The notes: generated by a model not told the origin, from the sequence alone. A stretch of 64,000 nt of DNA from Mycoplasmopsis edwardii (GCF_900476105.1 NZ_LS991951.1:496001-560000); one strand, 5' to 3'; counted from the stretch's first letter, positions 1-11,274 are shown. A program made the numbers and translations.

Positions 1-211
1 ATAAACCTTCAATAACTTTGTTAGGTTGGTTTAAATAATCATAGTTTGGAATAATTCCTTTGATACCTGTATTAAATGTATCAGCAAACTTAATACCAGA
101 GTCAATAATGAAAATGTGATCATTATGTTCAATTAATAATGTTGATTTCCCGATCTCCTCAAAACCACCAAGAGCAATTAATCTTGTTGGTATTTTTTTG
201 TTTTTATTCAT
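1..211 (-). CDS. rnj: Ribonuclease J, N-terminal part (runs off the window)
   Basis: Only the first 70 residues are in the window; the gene continues beyond position 1. The N-terminus begins MNKNKKIPTRLIALGGFEEI and has the opening beta strands of the beta-lactamase-fold RNases J, including the ALGG..EIG motif and the IIDSGIKF strand. RNase J processes and decays mRNA and 5'-matures rRNA in Firmicutes and Mollicutes. ATG at 211 is chosen because AAGGAGAAAC lies just upstream. Whether it is RNase J1 or J2 cannot be told from this fragment. Confidence 0.8.
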   Translation of the reverse strand, partial: MNKNKKIPTRLIALGGFEEIGKSTLLIEHNDHIFIIDSGIKFADTFNTGIKGIIPNYDYLNQPNKVIEGL

Positions 212-374
212 AATAATGTTTCTCCTTAAATTTCTAATTATTTGATTGAATTAAATGGTTAAATTAATTAATAATTAATATTATTAATTATAGCATTTTA
301 ACCTAAATTTAGGAAATATAGTTTTAGAAACTTTTAAGCCTACAAGAAATAAAAAAATACACAAAAGTGTACTT

Positions 375-1733
375 TTACATTCTGATATTTCCTGTTGTTC
401 TTGGGTAAGGAATAGAATCTCTAATGTTATCCATACCTGTTACATACATAACTAATCTTTCAAATCCTATACCAAATCCAGAAGACATCATGTGACCAAA
501 TCTACGTAAGTCTAAATATCATTGTAAGTCTTCCTGATCAATTTTAAGTTCATTAACTCTAGCAACTAATTTGTCATAATCACATTCTCTTTGACTACCA
601 CCAATTAATTCACCAATCCCAGGAACTAATAAGTCAAATGAAGCAACTGATTTATTATCATCATTTTGTTTCATGTAAAAAGCTTTAAAGTCTTTAGGGA
701 AGTTAATAACAGCGATTGGAGCTTTGTAAACTTGTTCTGTTAAGTATTTTTCATGTTCACTTCCTAAATCAAGACCATACTTAATATCTTTATTTTCAAA
801 AATGTCTTTAACTTGAGAAAGTTTTTCAATCGCTTCTGTATATTCAACAATTTGTAATGGTGTATCAATAAAGTGTTGAAGTCTTTCTAAAAGTCCATTA
901 TTTGTATAATCATTTAAGAATTCGATTTCTCTTTTATGCTTGTGCATTGTGTTTCTGATAACAACCTTTAACATATCATCAGCAAGCTCAATTGTATCTT
1001 TTAAATCATAAAAAGCAATTTCTGGTTCAATCATTCAGAACTCAGCTAAGTGTCTTTTAGTGTTTGATCTTTCTGCCCTAAATGTAGGTCCAAAAGTATA
1101 AATTTTTTGCATTCCTAATGAGTAACTTTCACCATGTAATTGACCTGTAACACCTAAAGTTGCTTTTTTACCTTTTCCAAAAAATGGATCATTAGTTGAG
1201 TTATCCGAAACATTAAATGTTTCACCTGCTCCTTCACCATCATTACTTGTAATAATTGGACTATTAAGGTAGTGGAAATCTTTATTAATAAAGTATTTGT
1301 GAACTTCTTGAGCAAGTGTAGATCTAACTAACATTACTGCTCTCATTAATGTAGTTCTGTGTCTTACATGAGGAATATCCCTTAATGTTTCAAGTTTCAT
1401 TTCTTGTGATTGAATTGGATAATCATCATCAACATTTTTATAGTCAACAATTTTATCAACCATCATTTCAATTGGTTGTTTTGCACTTGGTGTAGCGTTT
1501 AAAGTTCCAACAACAACTAAAGCAGCACCTGGTTTAAGTTGATCCAATATTTCAAAATCAAATTCTTCACCTTTAAAAACAAGTTGTAAATTATCAATTG
1601 TTGAACCATCATTTAATTCAATGAAACGAATTTTTTTGTTTCCTCTATTTGATGAAATTCACCCTTTAACTTCTACGTTTGTTCATGTGTCATAGAAGTT
1701 TGGTTTCATAATTATTGATTTAATTGAGTTCAT
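375..1733 (-). CDS. asnS: Asparaginyl-tRNA synthetase
   Basis: Class IIb synthetase of 452 residues that charges tRNA-Asn in the cytoplasm. The N-terminal OB-fold anticodon-binding domain covers about residues 12-110 and the catalytic domain the rest. Motif 2 is seen as [12 protein letters not shown] and motif 3 as [10 protein letters not shown]; the C-terminus ends [12 protein letters not shown], as AsnRS does. The gene is read through UGA(Trp) codons, which split it into pieces under the standard code. Start ATG 1733 has AGAGG upstream. It is divergent from prfA across about 265 bp of AT-rich promoter DNA. Confidence 0.93.
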
Positions 1734-1998
1734 AATAACCTCTTTATAATTTCTTATTTATCTTATTTTAGGTATTAAAAGTTATTTTTAACTCTTAAAA
1801 TACCAATAAAAAAATTGATATAACAATTTATATGTGTTTAAATTATATATTTTTATTCTAAATTAGAAAACAAAAGCATTAGAATAAAATTTTTTTAGCC
1901 TAATTAACTTAAAAATTAATCAAAAAATGGACAAAGTTCAAACAATTATATTAATACAAGTTTTAAAAATAATCAAAATGGTGTAAAATAAAATAACT

Positions 1999-3078
1999 AT
2001 GGAAAACACAATGTATAAATCATTAATGCAAATTAAAGAAAAGCACGATGAACTAGAAGGAAAATTATTAAATCCAGATATCATTTCTGATATTAAAATG
2101 TACACTAAAATCAATAAAGAAATTAACTCAATTAAAGATATCGTTGACGCTTTTAATAAGTTTTTAAACTCAGAAAGTAACTTAAAATCAGCTAAAGAAA
2201 TTTTAACAATTGAAAAAAATCCAGATTTAATTGAACTTGCTAAAATGGAGATCCAAGAAAATGAAGCTTTACTAGAAAAATTAACTGAAGAGCTCAAAAT
2301 CTTAATTCTTCCTAAAGATGAGAACGACGAAAAAGACGTTATTGTTGAAATTCGTGGTGCAGCTGGTGGAGATGAGGCGAACATTTTTGCTGGTGATCTT
2401 TTCAGGATGTATTCAAAATGAGCTGCTCAAAATGCAATGAAAATCACTTTATTAGACTCTACAGCCGCTGAAGCAGGTGGATTCACTTTAGTTACATTTT
2501 CAGTTAAAGGTGATAAGCCTTATTCAAAATTAAAATTTGAATCAGGTGTTCATAGAGTTCAAAGGGTTCCAGTCACTGAAACAAAAGGTAGAGTTCATAC
2601 ATCTACAGCAACAGTTACAGTTATGCCTGAAATTGATGAAGATATCGATATTGAAATTAAGTCAGAAGATATTAGAGTTGACGTTTTCCGTTCAAGTGGT
2701 AATGGTGGTCAATCAGTTAACACAACTGACTCTGCCGTTCGTATTACACACTTCCCATCAGGTATTGTAGTAAGCTGTCAAGAAGGAAAAAGCCAGATTC
2801 AAAATAAAGAAATTGCAATGCGTATTTTAAAGTCAAAACTTTATGACATTGAAATTCAAAAGAAACAAGAAGAAGAATCAGGCTATAGAAAACTTGCAGG
2901 TTCTGGTGATCGTTCAGAAAAAATCAGAACATACAACTACCCACAAGATAGAGTTACAGATCATAGAATTGGTTATTCAACATCACTTTCACCAGTAATG
3001 GAAGGTAAATTAAATGCAATTATTAATGCCTTATTAGTTGAAGAGCAAAACGAAAAAATCAAGGAAGCTGGTATTTAG
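1999..3078 (+). CDS. prfA: Peptide chain release factor 1
   Basis: A 359-residue class I release factor recognising UAA and UAG. The GGQ peptidyl-tRNA hydrolysis motif is present ([10 protein letters not shown]) and the stop-codon recognition tripeptide is PVT (VPVTETKGR), the RF1 version of PxT. One in-frame UGA near 2421 is read as Trp. RF1 is the expected sole release factor in Mollicutes that use UGA as sense. A TAAAAT -10 box ends 9 nt before the ATG, so the mRNA may be leaderless. The last base of the stop codon is the first base of the GTG of prmC. Confidence 0.95.
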
Positions 3079-3794
3079 TGCCAACTAAAGAAGATTTATT
3101 ATTAGAAAAAAGAAGATATGGTCTACCTCAAACTATATCTTTTTTTGAAGAAAAACAACTAGAAAAAGGTACTCCTGTCCAAAAAATTATTGGCTATATT
3201 GAAATGCAAGATGTAGTTATAGATGTAACTCATAATGTTCTAATACCAAGATATGAAACAGAAGAATTAATAATAAAAGTTAATAATGACAATAAAGGTA
3301 AAACTAATCTAAAAGTACTGGATTTGTGTACTGGTTCAGGTTTTATTGGACTTGCTTTAAAAAAAGCAAATCCAACCTGAGATATTTATATGAGTGATAT
3401 TTCAAATGAAGCCATTACTCAAGCAAATATTAATGCGAAGAAAAATGATTTAGATGTAAAAGTTATTCAAAGTGATTTATTCAAAAAAATTAACGTTAAT
3501 GATTTTGATGTTATTGTTTCTAACCCTCCATATATTTCTTATGACGAAAAGCTTTCAAGTTCAGTACTGGATTTTGAACCTCATAATGCACTTTTTGCAG
3601 ATGATCAAGGTCTTTACTTTTATAAAGAAATTATTAAGCAGGCAAAAAGCAAACTGAAAGAAAATGGTTCATTGTATTTTGAGATTAATCCATTCCATAT
3701 TGATTGATGAATTTTGCAAAAAGAAAAATATAATATTGAAATTTTAAAAGATATTAATAATAAAGATAGAATTGTTAAATTAACTTATAAATAA
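3078..3794 (+). CDS. prmC: Release factor glutamine methyltransferase PrmC (HemK)
   Basis: SAM-dependent class I methyltransferase of 238 residues that methylates the Gln of the GGQ loop of release factors. SAM motif I is LDLCTGSGFIGLALK and the substrate-Gln motif is NPPY (SNPPYISY). GTG 3078 is used as start because the reading frame overlaps the prfA stop by one base (TAGTG), the usual sign of translational coupling. UGA codons near 3378 and 3708 are Trp. Pairing with prfA fits the enzyme's substrate. Confidence 0.92.
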
Positions 3795-3798
3795 ACGG

Positions 3799-3835
3799 CA
3801 AAATATTTAGTTATCTAAGTATTTTGTTTTTTTAT
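3799..3835 (+). terminator. Intrinsic terminator after prfA-prmC
   Basis: A stem CAAAATA/TATTTTG with a 14-nt loop is followed by a run of seven T. It lies directly after the prmC stop. Confidence 0.7.
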
Positions 3836-3910
3836 TTAAAATAATCAAATTCTAATAAATTTGAATTTTATATTAACCTTAAGATTATTTTTTATAAAGT
3901 TAATAAATTA

Positions 3911-3919
3911 TGTTATAAT
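3911..3919 (+). promoter_or_regulatory. Extended -10 promoter of tRNA-Ser
   Basis: TGTTATAAT is a perfect extended -10 element (TGnTATAAT) 12 nt upstream of the first tRNA base. Confidence 0.7.
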
Positions 3920-3931
3920 TCTTGAGCAATT

Positions 3932-4022
3932 GGAACAGTACTCAAGAGGCTGAAGAGGCGGTCCTGCTAAGACTGTAGGGGAGGCAACTCCCGCGGAGGT
4001 TCAAATCCTCTCTGTTCCGCCA
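3932..4022 (+). tRNA. tRNA-Ser (anticodon GCU)
   Basis: The acceptor stem pairs GGAACAG with CTGTTCC. The anticodon stem is CGGTC/GACTG around loop CTGCTAA, giving anticodon GCU for AGC/AGU Ser codons. A long variable arm, typical of tRNA-Ser, precedes the T arm GAGG-TTCAAAT-CCTC. Discriminator G and the CCA end are genomically encoded. A T run follows. Confidence 0.95.
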
Positions 4023-4040
4023 TTTTTTTATACTTTTTTA

Positions 4041-4069
4041 TTTAGCAAAAAAATGGCTTTTTTGCTAAA
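4041..4069 (+). terminator. Hairpin downstream of tRNA-Ser
   Basis: A near-perfect 12-bp stem beginning TTTAGCAAAAAA and ending TTTTTTGCTAAA. The T7 run at 4023-4029 just after the CCA may be the primary tRNA terminator; this hairpin is a second or bidirectional one. Confidence 0.45.
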
Positions 4070-4079
4070 TTAGTTATTT

Positions 4080-4148
4080 GTGCCAAATAAAATTATTTGT
4101 AAATATTAAAAATTTTTATTTACAAATAAGGAGTTATGGCACTTTTTT
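4080..4148 (+). promoter_or_regulatory. Composite hairpin ahead of the flavin oxidoreductase pair
   Basis: The outer stem is GTGCCA (4080-4085) with TGGCAC (4137-4142). The inner perfect 13-bp stem is TTATTTGTAAATA (4093-4105) with TATTTACAAATAA (4117-4129). T6 follows at once. An AAGGAG followed by ATG GCA CTT TTT TAA sits on the 3' arm, a five-codon mini-ORF. The promoter of the next gene (TATAAT 4239-4244) is further downstream, so this may be a terminator rather than a leader element. Confidence 0.35.
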
Positions 4149-4272
4149 AATCAAATTTGGGGAAAAAGCTTGTTTTTCTATCAAAAATACAATTTTTTAA
4201 AACTTTTTCTAATTTTGGCTGATTTTTTTTGAAAGTACTATAATAATTATGCAACAAAAAACGGAGATTATT

Positions 4273-5316
4273 ATGAAAATCGAATTAGGAATTTCAACCT
4301 TTGGTGAAACAACTATTCTCGAAAAAACAGGTAAAGCGATTTCTCATCAACAAAGAATTAAAAACTTAGTTGAAGAAATTGAGTTAGCTGATAAAGTAGG
4401 TTTAGATGTTTTTGCGATTGGCGAACATCATAGACAAGATTTTGCAGTTTCTAGCCCTGAGATGATCCTTGCTGCTGGTGCAGTTAATACAAAGAATATT
4501 AAGTTAACTAGCGCTGTTACAGTTTTATCATCAAATGATCCTGTAAGGGTTTACCAAAATTTCGCACACATTGATGCATTATCAAACGGTAGAGCTGAAA
4601 TTATGGTTGGTAGAGGTTCATTTACAGAGTCATTCCCATTATTTGGTTATGACTTAAAAGATTACAGTGAACTTTTCACAGAAAAACTTGATATGTTATT
4701 ACATATAAAGGATAATGAAATTGTGACTTGAAAAGGAAAATTAACACAGTCAATTGATGCTAAGGGCGTATACCCTAGAGCTATTGATTTACCAATTTGA
4801 GTAGCTACTGGTGGAAATGCTAATTCTACAATCGAAATTGCGAAAAAAGGTCTTCCAATTGTTTATGCAATAATTGGTGGAAATCCTATCGGTTTTAAAA
4901 GATTAATTAATGGATATAGAGAAATTGGATTAAAAGAAGGTCACTCACCTGAACAATTAAAAGTTGGTGCTCACTCATGAGGTTACATCGCTGAAACTGA
5001 TGAAAAAGCAAGAAAAGATTTCTTTTTTCCAACACAATTACTAGTTAATAGAATTGCGAAAGAAAGAGCTCATTGAAGAGAACTTGACTATAAAGGTTAT
5101 TTAGAAATGATTGGACCACATGGTTCAATGTTTGTAGGAAGTCCTGAAAGCGTTGCGCAGAAACTTATTAGAATTATAGATACCTTAAATTTAGATAGAT
5201 TTTTATTACATTTACCAGTGGGTTCTATACCACATGAAGATACACTAAATTCTATTAAGTTATTTGGAGAAAAAGTTGCTCCAATAATAAGAGAATACTT
5301 TGCAAATAAAAATTAA
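4273..5316 (+). CDS. Luciferase-like (LLM class) flavin-dependent oxidoreductase, copy 1
   Basis: A 347-residue protein of the bacterial-luciferase-like TIM-barrel family, which uses FMN/F420-type flavins to oxidise small organic molecules. Visible family features are LGISTFGE at the N-terminus, the [12 protein letters not shown] block, and the [13 protein letters not shown] block of the flavin pocket. ATG 4273 is preferred over ATG 4249: CGGAG lies just upstream, and ATG 4249 is only 4 nt from the TATAAT. UGA Trp codons occur near 4729, 4798, 4978 and 5074. It is followed after 9 nt by a close paralogue. The substrate is unknown. Confidence 0.85.
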
Positions 5317-5325
5317 GGAGATATT

Positions 5326-6369
5326 ATGAAAAAAGTTGAATTAGGAATTTCAACATTTGGTGAAACAACTATCTTAGAAAAAACAGGAAAAGCTATTTCA
5401 CATGATGAAAGAATTAGAAACATGATTGAAGAAGTTGAGCTTGCAGATAAAGTTGGTTTAGACGTTTATGCTGTTGGTGAGCACCACAGAGAAGACTTTG
5501 CTATCTCAAGTCCAGAAATGATTTTAGCAGCTGGTGCAGTTAACACAAAAAACATTAGATTAACAAGTGCTGTAACAGTTTTATCATCAAACGATCCTGT
5601 TAGAGTTTACCAAAACTTTGCACACGTTGATGCTTTATCAAACGGTAGAACAGAAATTATGGTTGGTAGGGGTTCATTTATCGAATCATTCCCATTATTC
5701 GGATATGACTTAAAAGATTACAGTGAACTTTTCACAGAAAAACTTGATATGTTATTACACATTAAAGAAAATGAAATCGTTACATGAAAAGGAAAATTAA
5801 CACAATCAATCGATGCTAAAGGTGTATACCCAAGAGCTATTGATTTACCTATTTGAGTAGCTACAGGTGGAAATATCCAATCAACAATTGATATTGCTAT
5901 GAGAGGATTACCAATCGTTTATGCAATTATTGGTGGAAATCCTTTCTCATTTAAACCATTAGTTCAAGCTTACAAACAAGTTGGTATTGAAGCTGGTCAC
6001 TCACCAGAACAATTAAAAGTTGGTGCTCACTCATGAGGTTACATTGCTGAAACAGATCAGAAAGCTAAAGATGATTTCTTCTGACCTACAAAACAATTAG
6101 TTGATAATATTGCTAGAACAAGAGAAAGTTGAAGAGAACTTGAAAGAAGATCATACGACCACATGGTTTCTGAAGAAGGTGCTATGTTAGTTGGTAGTCC
6201 AGAAACAGTTGCTAGAAAAATTATTAAATTAATGGAAGAATTAGACTTAGATAGATTTATGATGCACTTACCTACAGGTTCAGTTCCACATGAAGATTTA
6301 TTAACAGCAATTAGATTATATGGTGAAAAAGTTGCCCCAATTGTTAGAGAATACTTCGCTTCAAAATAA
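5326..6369 (+). CDS. Luciferase-like (LLM class) flavin-dependent oxidoreductase, copy 2
   Basis: Also 347 residues and collinear with the preceding gene, with identical blocks such as [34 protein letters not shown] and [16 protein letters not shown]. The two differ mainly in the last third (residues about 195-290). The start has AAGGAGATATT upstream. The pair is a tandem duplication, probably co-transcribed. Bacterial luciferase itself is a heterodimer of two such paralogues, so a heteromeric enzyme is possible; this is inference. Confidence 0.85.
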
Positions 6370-6389
6370 TAAAAAAATATTAATAAAAG

Positions 6390-6418
6390 ATATTTGGGTT
6401 ATTCCAAATATTTTTTTT
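6390..6418 (+). terminator. Terminator of the oxidoreductase pair
   Basis: Stem ATATTTGG/CCAAATAT with a 6-nt loop followed by T7, shortly after the stop codon. Confidence 0.75.
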
Positions 6419-6419
6419 A

Positions 6420-6900
6420 ATCAATAAATTAATGAAGCAATTAATGCGGTCTGCTGCATTTTTTGATCAAGGAATTTAATTTTATTTATTTTGTAACGAT
6501 CAAATAATATGCTACTAGTGACTAATATAAGATGCTTTTAAAGTTATTTTCGTACGAGAATTTGCAAGCCAAATTTAAAGCCATTTCGATAATATTGTTT
6601 GCCCAAATGGGTGACCTATATTATATTAATCGTTATGTTATTAATATAGGAATTCAACTATTTAGTTTAATGATATAAATATTTACTCATTATTTAGAAG
6701 TTCTGCTGTTTATTAGTTGCAAGTAAATATTTTAAATTTCTATGATTTTATTTGCAGATCTATTTGTTAATTAATTTTAATGTATTAATTAACAATTTCA
6801 CTGAAAATACATTTTTGTTTCTAGGTAAAATTACCAATTATTTATATAAAATAATTGGTAGCTCACTAATATTACTTTTGTTAATTTAAAAGCAAGAAAA
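6420..6900. other. Hairpin-rich intergenic region without a supported gene
   Basis: No open frame of useful length was found on either strand with UGA read as Trp, only short fragments. Inverted repeats stand out: CCTATATTA... around 6616-6652, GTTAATTAA/TTAATTAAC at about 6764-6792, and a 12-bp stem TACCAATTATTT/AAATAATTGGTA at about 6830-6860. I do not see the conserved cores of RNase P RNA or tmRNA. It may be a decayed gene or an unrecognised structured RNA. Confidence 0.35.
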
Positions 6901-6902
6901 TA

Positions 6903-6960
6903 AAAAAGGCCTTATTGGTCTTTTTTGTATACAAAAAACATCAGAGATATTCTGATGTTT
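6903..6960. terminator. Two terminator hairpins between the oxidoreductases and pfkA
   Basis: Hairpin one is AAAAAGGCC-TTATT-GGTCTTTTTT (6903-6926). Hairpin two is AAACATCAGA-gatat-TCTGATGTTT (6937-6960). On the minus strand the second is followed by a T run and should end the pfkA transcript. Confidence 0.65.
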
Positions 6961-6977
6961 TATTTTGAAAATTTATA

Positions 6978-7955
6978 TTATTTTGCTCTGTTTAAGTTAT
7001 TAAATTTAATTGCTTTTTGAACAAATTTATTTTTAGAAGCGTTTTCCATTGAAAGAGCTTCTAAAATAGGAACACCAACAATATCATTTTTGATAATTCC
7101 TACTGCAAGACCTGATTTACCTTCTAAAAGTAAATCAACAGCTTTTTGCCCTAATAATGAGGCTAAAATTCTTTCTTGAGCTGTTGGAACTCCACCTCTT
7201 TGAATGTGGTTAAGAGGGTTAACTCTTGTATCTCATCCAGTAGCATTTTGAACATCTTTTTCTAATTGTTTAATGTCATATGTTTTTTCTGATACAACAA
7301 TAACAATACTTCTTCTACCTTCTTGTTTTGTTAACTCAACAGCAATGTTTGAAATTTCTTCATGAGAAAGTCTGTATTGGTTTGTCACAATGATTTCAGC
7401 TCCTGTTGCAAGTCCTGAATATAATGCAAGATCACCACATCCGTTACCCATAACTTCAACAATCATAATTCTTTTATGACTTTTAGCTGTGTCTCTAATT
7501 TTATCAATTGCATCAACAATTGTGTTTAATGCTGTGTCATATCCAATTGTGAAATCACTTGAAGCAATATCATTATCAATTGTTCCTGGTAACCCAATTG
7601 TTTTAACACCAGCTTCGTGTAATAATTGTGCACCCCTGTAGCTTCCATCTCCACCAACTACAACTAATGCTTCAATACCTCTTTTTTTAAGGTTTTCGAT
7701 AGCAACTTGTCTAATTGATGCTTCTTTAAACTCTGGAAATCTAGCAGAATAAATAAAAGTTCCACCTTGGTTTAAGTAAAAGTCTAAATCTACATTATCC
7801 GCAGATACTATTTGATCATTGTATAACCCTTTGTATCCTTCATAAACTAAGTATGCTTCAAGTCCATTTGCTTTAGCATGTTTAGCAATGGCTCTAACAG
7901 CATTATTCATTCCTGGCGCATCACCGCCTGATGTTAAAATAGCAATTTTTTTCAT
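6978..7955 (-). CDS. pfkA: 6-phosphofructokinase
   Basis: ATP-dependent phosphofructokinase of 325 residues, the committed step of glycolysis. The N-terminal ATP site is ILTSGGDAPGMN and the second glycine loop is VVGGDGSYRGA. The catalytic loop PGTIDND and the MVEVMGN-like MIVEVMGN..GDLA substrate strand are present. One UGA codon near 7232 is Trp. It follows folD by 11 nt with an AAGGAGATTAAAT ribosome-binding site, so valS, folD and pfkA form one operon. Confidence 0.96.
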
Positions 7956-7966
7956 ATTTAATCTCC

Positions 7967-8800
7967 TTATTTAATAGCGTCTACTAAGTTTTTAAGTAAA
8001 CAAATTACTGTCATTGGTCCAACTCCACCAGGAACTGGTGTGATAGCTGAAGCTTTTTCTTTAACTGATTCAAAATCAACATCACCGTATAATTCTTTTG
8101 TTAATTCACCATCAAGGTTTGTACCAACATCAATTACAACAGCGCCTTCTTTAATGTTTTCTGCTTTAATGTGATTTGCAACGCCGATCGCAACAATAAC
8201 AACATCACCTGATTCAACACCCTTAAGCCCTGTTTTTTCATTAAAGGTAGCTACATCAGCACCTTCTTTTTTGATAATGTGGGCTAATGGTTTCCCCACT
8301 ACATGACTTCTTCCTACAACGCAAACTTTAACGTCTTTTTTATAGTTGATTTTGTAATGGTCCATAATTTCTAAAACAGCTCTGGCTGTTGCTGGTACAA
8401 AGAATCTTTGATCAGAATCATTGTATAGTTTAAATTCGTTTCTTGTTGTAAGTCCATCTAAATCTTTTTCAAATGGAACTGCATCCAAAATAACTTGAGT
8501 AGGAATATGATCTGGTAATGGTAATTGAACAATAATACCATCTGATTCATCGTTAATAATGTCCAATTTCTTTAATAAAGCATTTTGAGTAATAGTTTCT
8601 TTGAATTTGTGTAACCTTCCTTCAATACCAACTTCTTCACATTTTCTTAATTTAGCATTAATATATTTGTTTGAAGCAGGATTATCACCAACTTGAATAA
8701 TTGAAAGAATTGGTTTTCTAACCAAATTCATTTCTTGTAATTCTTTTTTAAGTTTTTCAGTTTCAAACTGAGCTAATTCTTTTCCGCTTAGTATTTTCAT
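7967..8800 (-). CDS. folD: Bifunctional methylenetetrahydrofolate dehydrogenase/cyclohydrolase
   Basis: A 277-residue FolD, interconverting 5,10-methylene-THF and 10-formyl-THF and making NADPH. It shows the catalytic Lys region (NKYINAKLRKCEEVGI), QLPLP, the cofactor loop VVGRSHVVGKP, and the C-terminal TPVPGGVGPMT. Its start lies inside the 3' end of valS: with UGA as Trp the two frames overlap by 13 nt, so the gene is translationally coupled. Confidence 0.96.
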   Translation of the reverse strand: MKILSGKELAQFETEKLKKELQEMNLVRKPILSIIQVGDNPASNKYINAKLRKCEEVGIEGRLHKFKETITQNALLKKLDIINDESDGIIVQLPLPDHIPTQVILDAVPFEKDLDGLTTRNEFKLYNDSDQRFFVPATARAVLEIMDHYKINYKKDVKVCVVGRSHVVGKPLAHIIKKEGADVATFNEKTGLKGVESGDVVIVAIGVANHIKAENIKEGAVVIDVGTNLDGELTKELYGDVDFESVKEKASAITPVPGGVGPMTVICLLKNLVDAIK

Positions 8801-11274
8801 TTTAACTCTTCCTCATATTTTTTGAGATCATTTGTATATTTCTCAAGTTTGTCTTTTTCTGCTTGAACTTTTTCAGCGGGTGCAGATGCAACGAATCTTT
8901 CATTAGCTAAAATATTTTTAGCTCTGTTGATTTCGAATTTAATTTGTTCAATTTTATTTAATAATTCTTTTTTGTTTTGTTCTTTTAGTTCATCTGATTG
9001 TTTAATGAATAAACTATCTTCACCAAGTGAAATTAAGAAATCTTTGTTTTTAAAATATTCTGAGTTACTCATTCTGTTAATGATTTTAATTCATTCATCA
9101 CCAATTTTTTTACTAAAGCAATATTGAACTAATTCTTTTTTAGATAAGTTCATATCTTCACGATATTTTCTTATTTCAGTAACAATTCTAATTACATCAT
9201 CAACGTTATTTGAATCTTTATAATTCATTAATTTTGGTCATTTTTGTTCTAATAATTCTTCATTAAATACTTCATTGAAAATTCTGTCTGTAATAAATGG
9301 TAAAAATGGATGTAGAACAATTAAAGTCTTTCTTAAAACATCTAAAGCAGCCTTTTTGTTTTTAGTTGTTTTTAAAAACTCAATGTATCAGCTACTTAAG
9401 TCATTAAATAAGAATTTGTAAATTTCTGAACCAATAACTGCAAATTCATATTTTTTCATTAACTTAGTAATTTTTGAGCTAAGTAAGCTTAATTTACTTA
9501 GAATTCATTTGTCATAATATGTTCTGCCTTCAACATTTTCATCAGGCATATCTTTGATGTAGTTAGCGATGTTTCAAAGTTTATTATTAAGTCTTCATGC
9601 TGTTTCAACTTTTTCAACAGAGAACTTAATGTCCATTCCTGGTGATGTATTTGTTAATAAGAATCATCTTAATGAGTCAGATCCATATTTTTCGATCATG
9701 TCGATTGGATCAACACCATTGTTAAGAGATTTAGACATTTTTTGGCCTTTAGCATCTCTTATTAACCCGTGAAATAAAACTTCTTTAAAAGGAATTTCTT
9801 TCATGAATTCTAAACCAAAGAAGTACATTCTAGCTACTCAGAAAAAGATAATGTCATAACCAGTTACTAATAAACTTGTTGGGTAGTATCTTTTTAGCAT
9901 TTCTGTTTTATTTGGTCAACCCATAAAAACAAATGGAGCAATACCAGAAGAGAATCATGTATCTAACACATCCTCATCTTGTACTCAATCTTGTCCTGGA
10001 GATTCGATTTGAACTTTAATTTCATTCCCTTTGTATCATGCAGGAATTCTGTGTCCTCATCAAAGTTGCCTTGAAATGTTTCAATCATGAACCTTATCCA
10101 TTCATTGTTTCATTGTTTTCTTTAATCTTGTTGGATAAAACTTAATGCTGTCTTTTGATTTTAAATTACTTAAAATTCCATTTTTGAAGTGATCCATTTT
10201 AACAAATCATTGTGGTAAAACTAAAATCTCAACTGGTGTTTTTGAACGTTCTGAATAAGAAACATTAGAAACTACTTCTTCTTTTTTATCTAAAAAGTTG
10301 TTTTCTTCTAAATAATTAGCAATAACTTTTCTTGCTTCAAATCTTTCTAAACCTTTGAATCTTGAATCATCATATGTAATGAATCCATCTTTTGAAATTG
10401 ATTCAATAATCTCCATGTTTAATTTTTGAATAATCTCAATATCTGCTTCTGCGTGTGCTGAAAGTTTCATTAAACCTGTACCAAAGTTTGGATCAACATA
10501 TTCATCTGCAATAATAGGTAATTTCTTATTTGTTAATGGATGAATAACATGCATACCCTTGTATTTTGAATATTTTTGATCTTTTGGATTATAAACAATA
10601 GCAATATCGCTTAATAATGTTTCTGGCCTTACAGTAGCAACAATTAAATCTTCATTTGTTTCGGCAACTTTGTACTTGATGTAGTACATAATTTGTTTTA
10701 TCGGTTCATTAATTACCTCAATATTTGAAATAGCTGTTTGTAATTTAACGTCTCAACTAACTGCTTTAACACCTTTATAAATAAAGCCTTTGTTATATAA
10801 ATCAATGAAGACTTTTTGAACGGCTAGGTTAGCTTCAACATCTAAAGTGAATCTTTCCTTGCTATAATCAAGGGCTAAACCAACTTTAGCTCATTGTTTA
10901 CGGAATAAATTAGCATATTCTTCTTTTCATTCTCATAATTTTTCTAAGAAAGCTTCTCTACCAAAATCATGTCTTGTTTTACCTGTTTCTTTATAAATAA
11001 CATCTTCGACTTTTGATTGAGTAGCGATACCAGCATGATCCATACCTGGTATTCACATAACATCAAAACCTTTAAGTTTTTTGTATCTTATTAGTGTATC
11101 TGGAATATAAGAATCTAAAGCGTGACCTAAATGAAGTTTACCAGTAACATTTGGTGGTGGTAATAAAATTGCAAAAGGTTTGGCTTTTTGCTTATGAGTC
11201 ATAAAGTATTTTTTATCTTTTCACTTTTGTTCAATACCTTTTTCAACTTCTGAATGATCGTAATTCTTATTCAT
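8788..11274 (-). CDS. valS: Valyl-tRNA synthetase
   Basis: Class Ia synthetase of 828 residues. The HIGH motif is HLGH in [17 protein letters not shown], and the KMSKS loop is [11 protein letters not shown]. The CP1 editing domain sits between them, and a C-terminal coiled coil ([17 protein letters not shown]) ends the protein. Many UGA Trp codons split it under the standard code. The last three codons are UGA(Trp)-AAA-UAC before UAA at 8788-8790, so it ends 9 nt further on than a standard-code reading gives. Divergent from the S1-domain gene across 117 bp that hold -10 boxes in both directions. Confidence 0.95.

Noticed and set aside
1938-2384. 148-codon minus-strand frame opposite prfA
   Set aside because: It is the complement of the prfA coding region, Ser/Ile/Leu-rich as antisense frames of AT-rich genes are; prfA is certain.
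6420-6900. RNase P RNA or tmRNA in the hairpin-rich intergenic region
   Set aside because: The conserved core sequences of these RNAs were looked for and not seen.
8788-8800. UGA at 8797-8799 as the end of valS
   Set aside because: UGA is Trp in this genome; the frame runs on to UAA at 8788-8790, overlapping folD.
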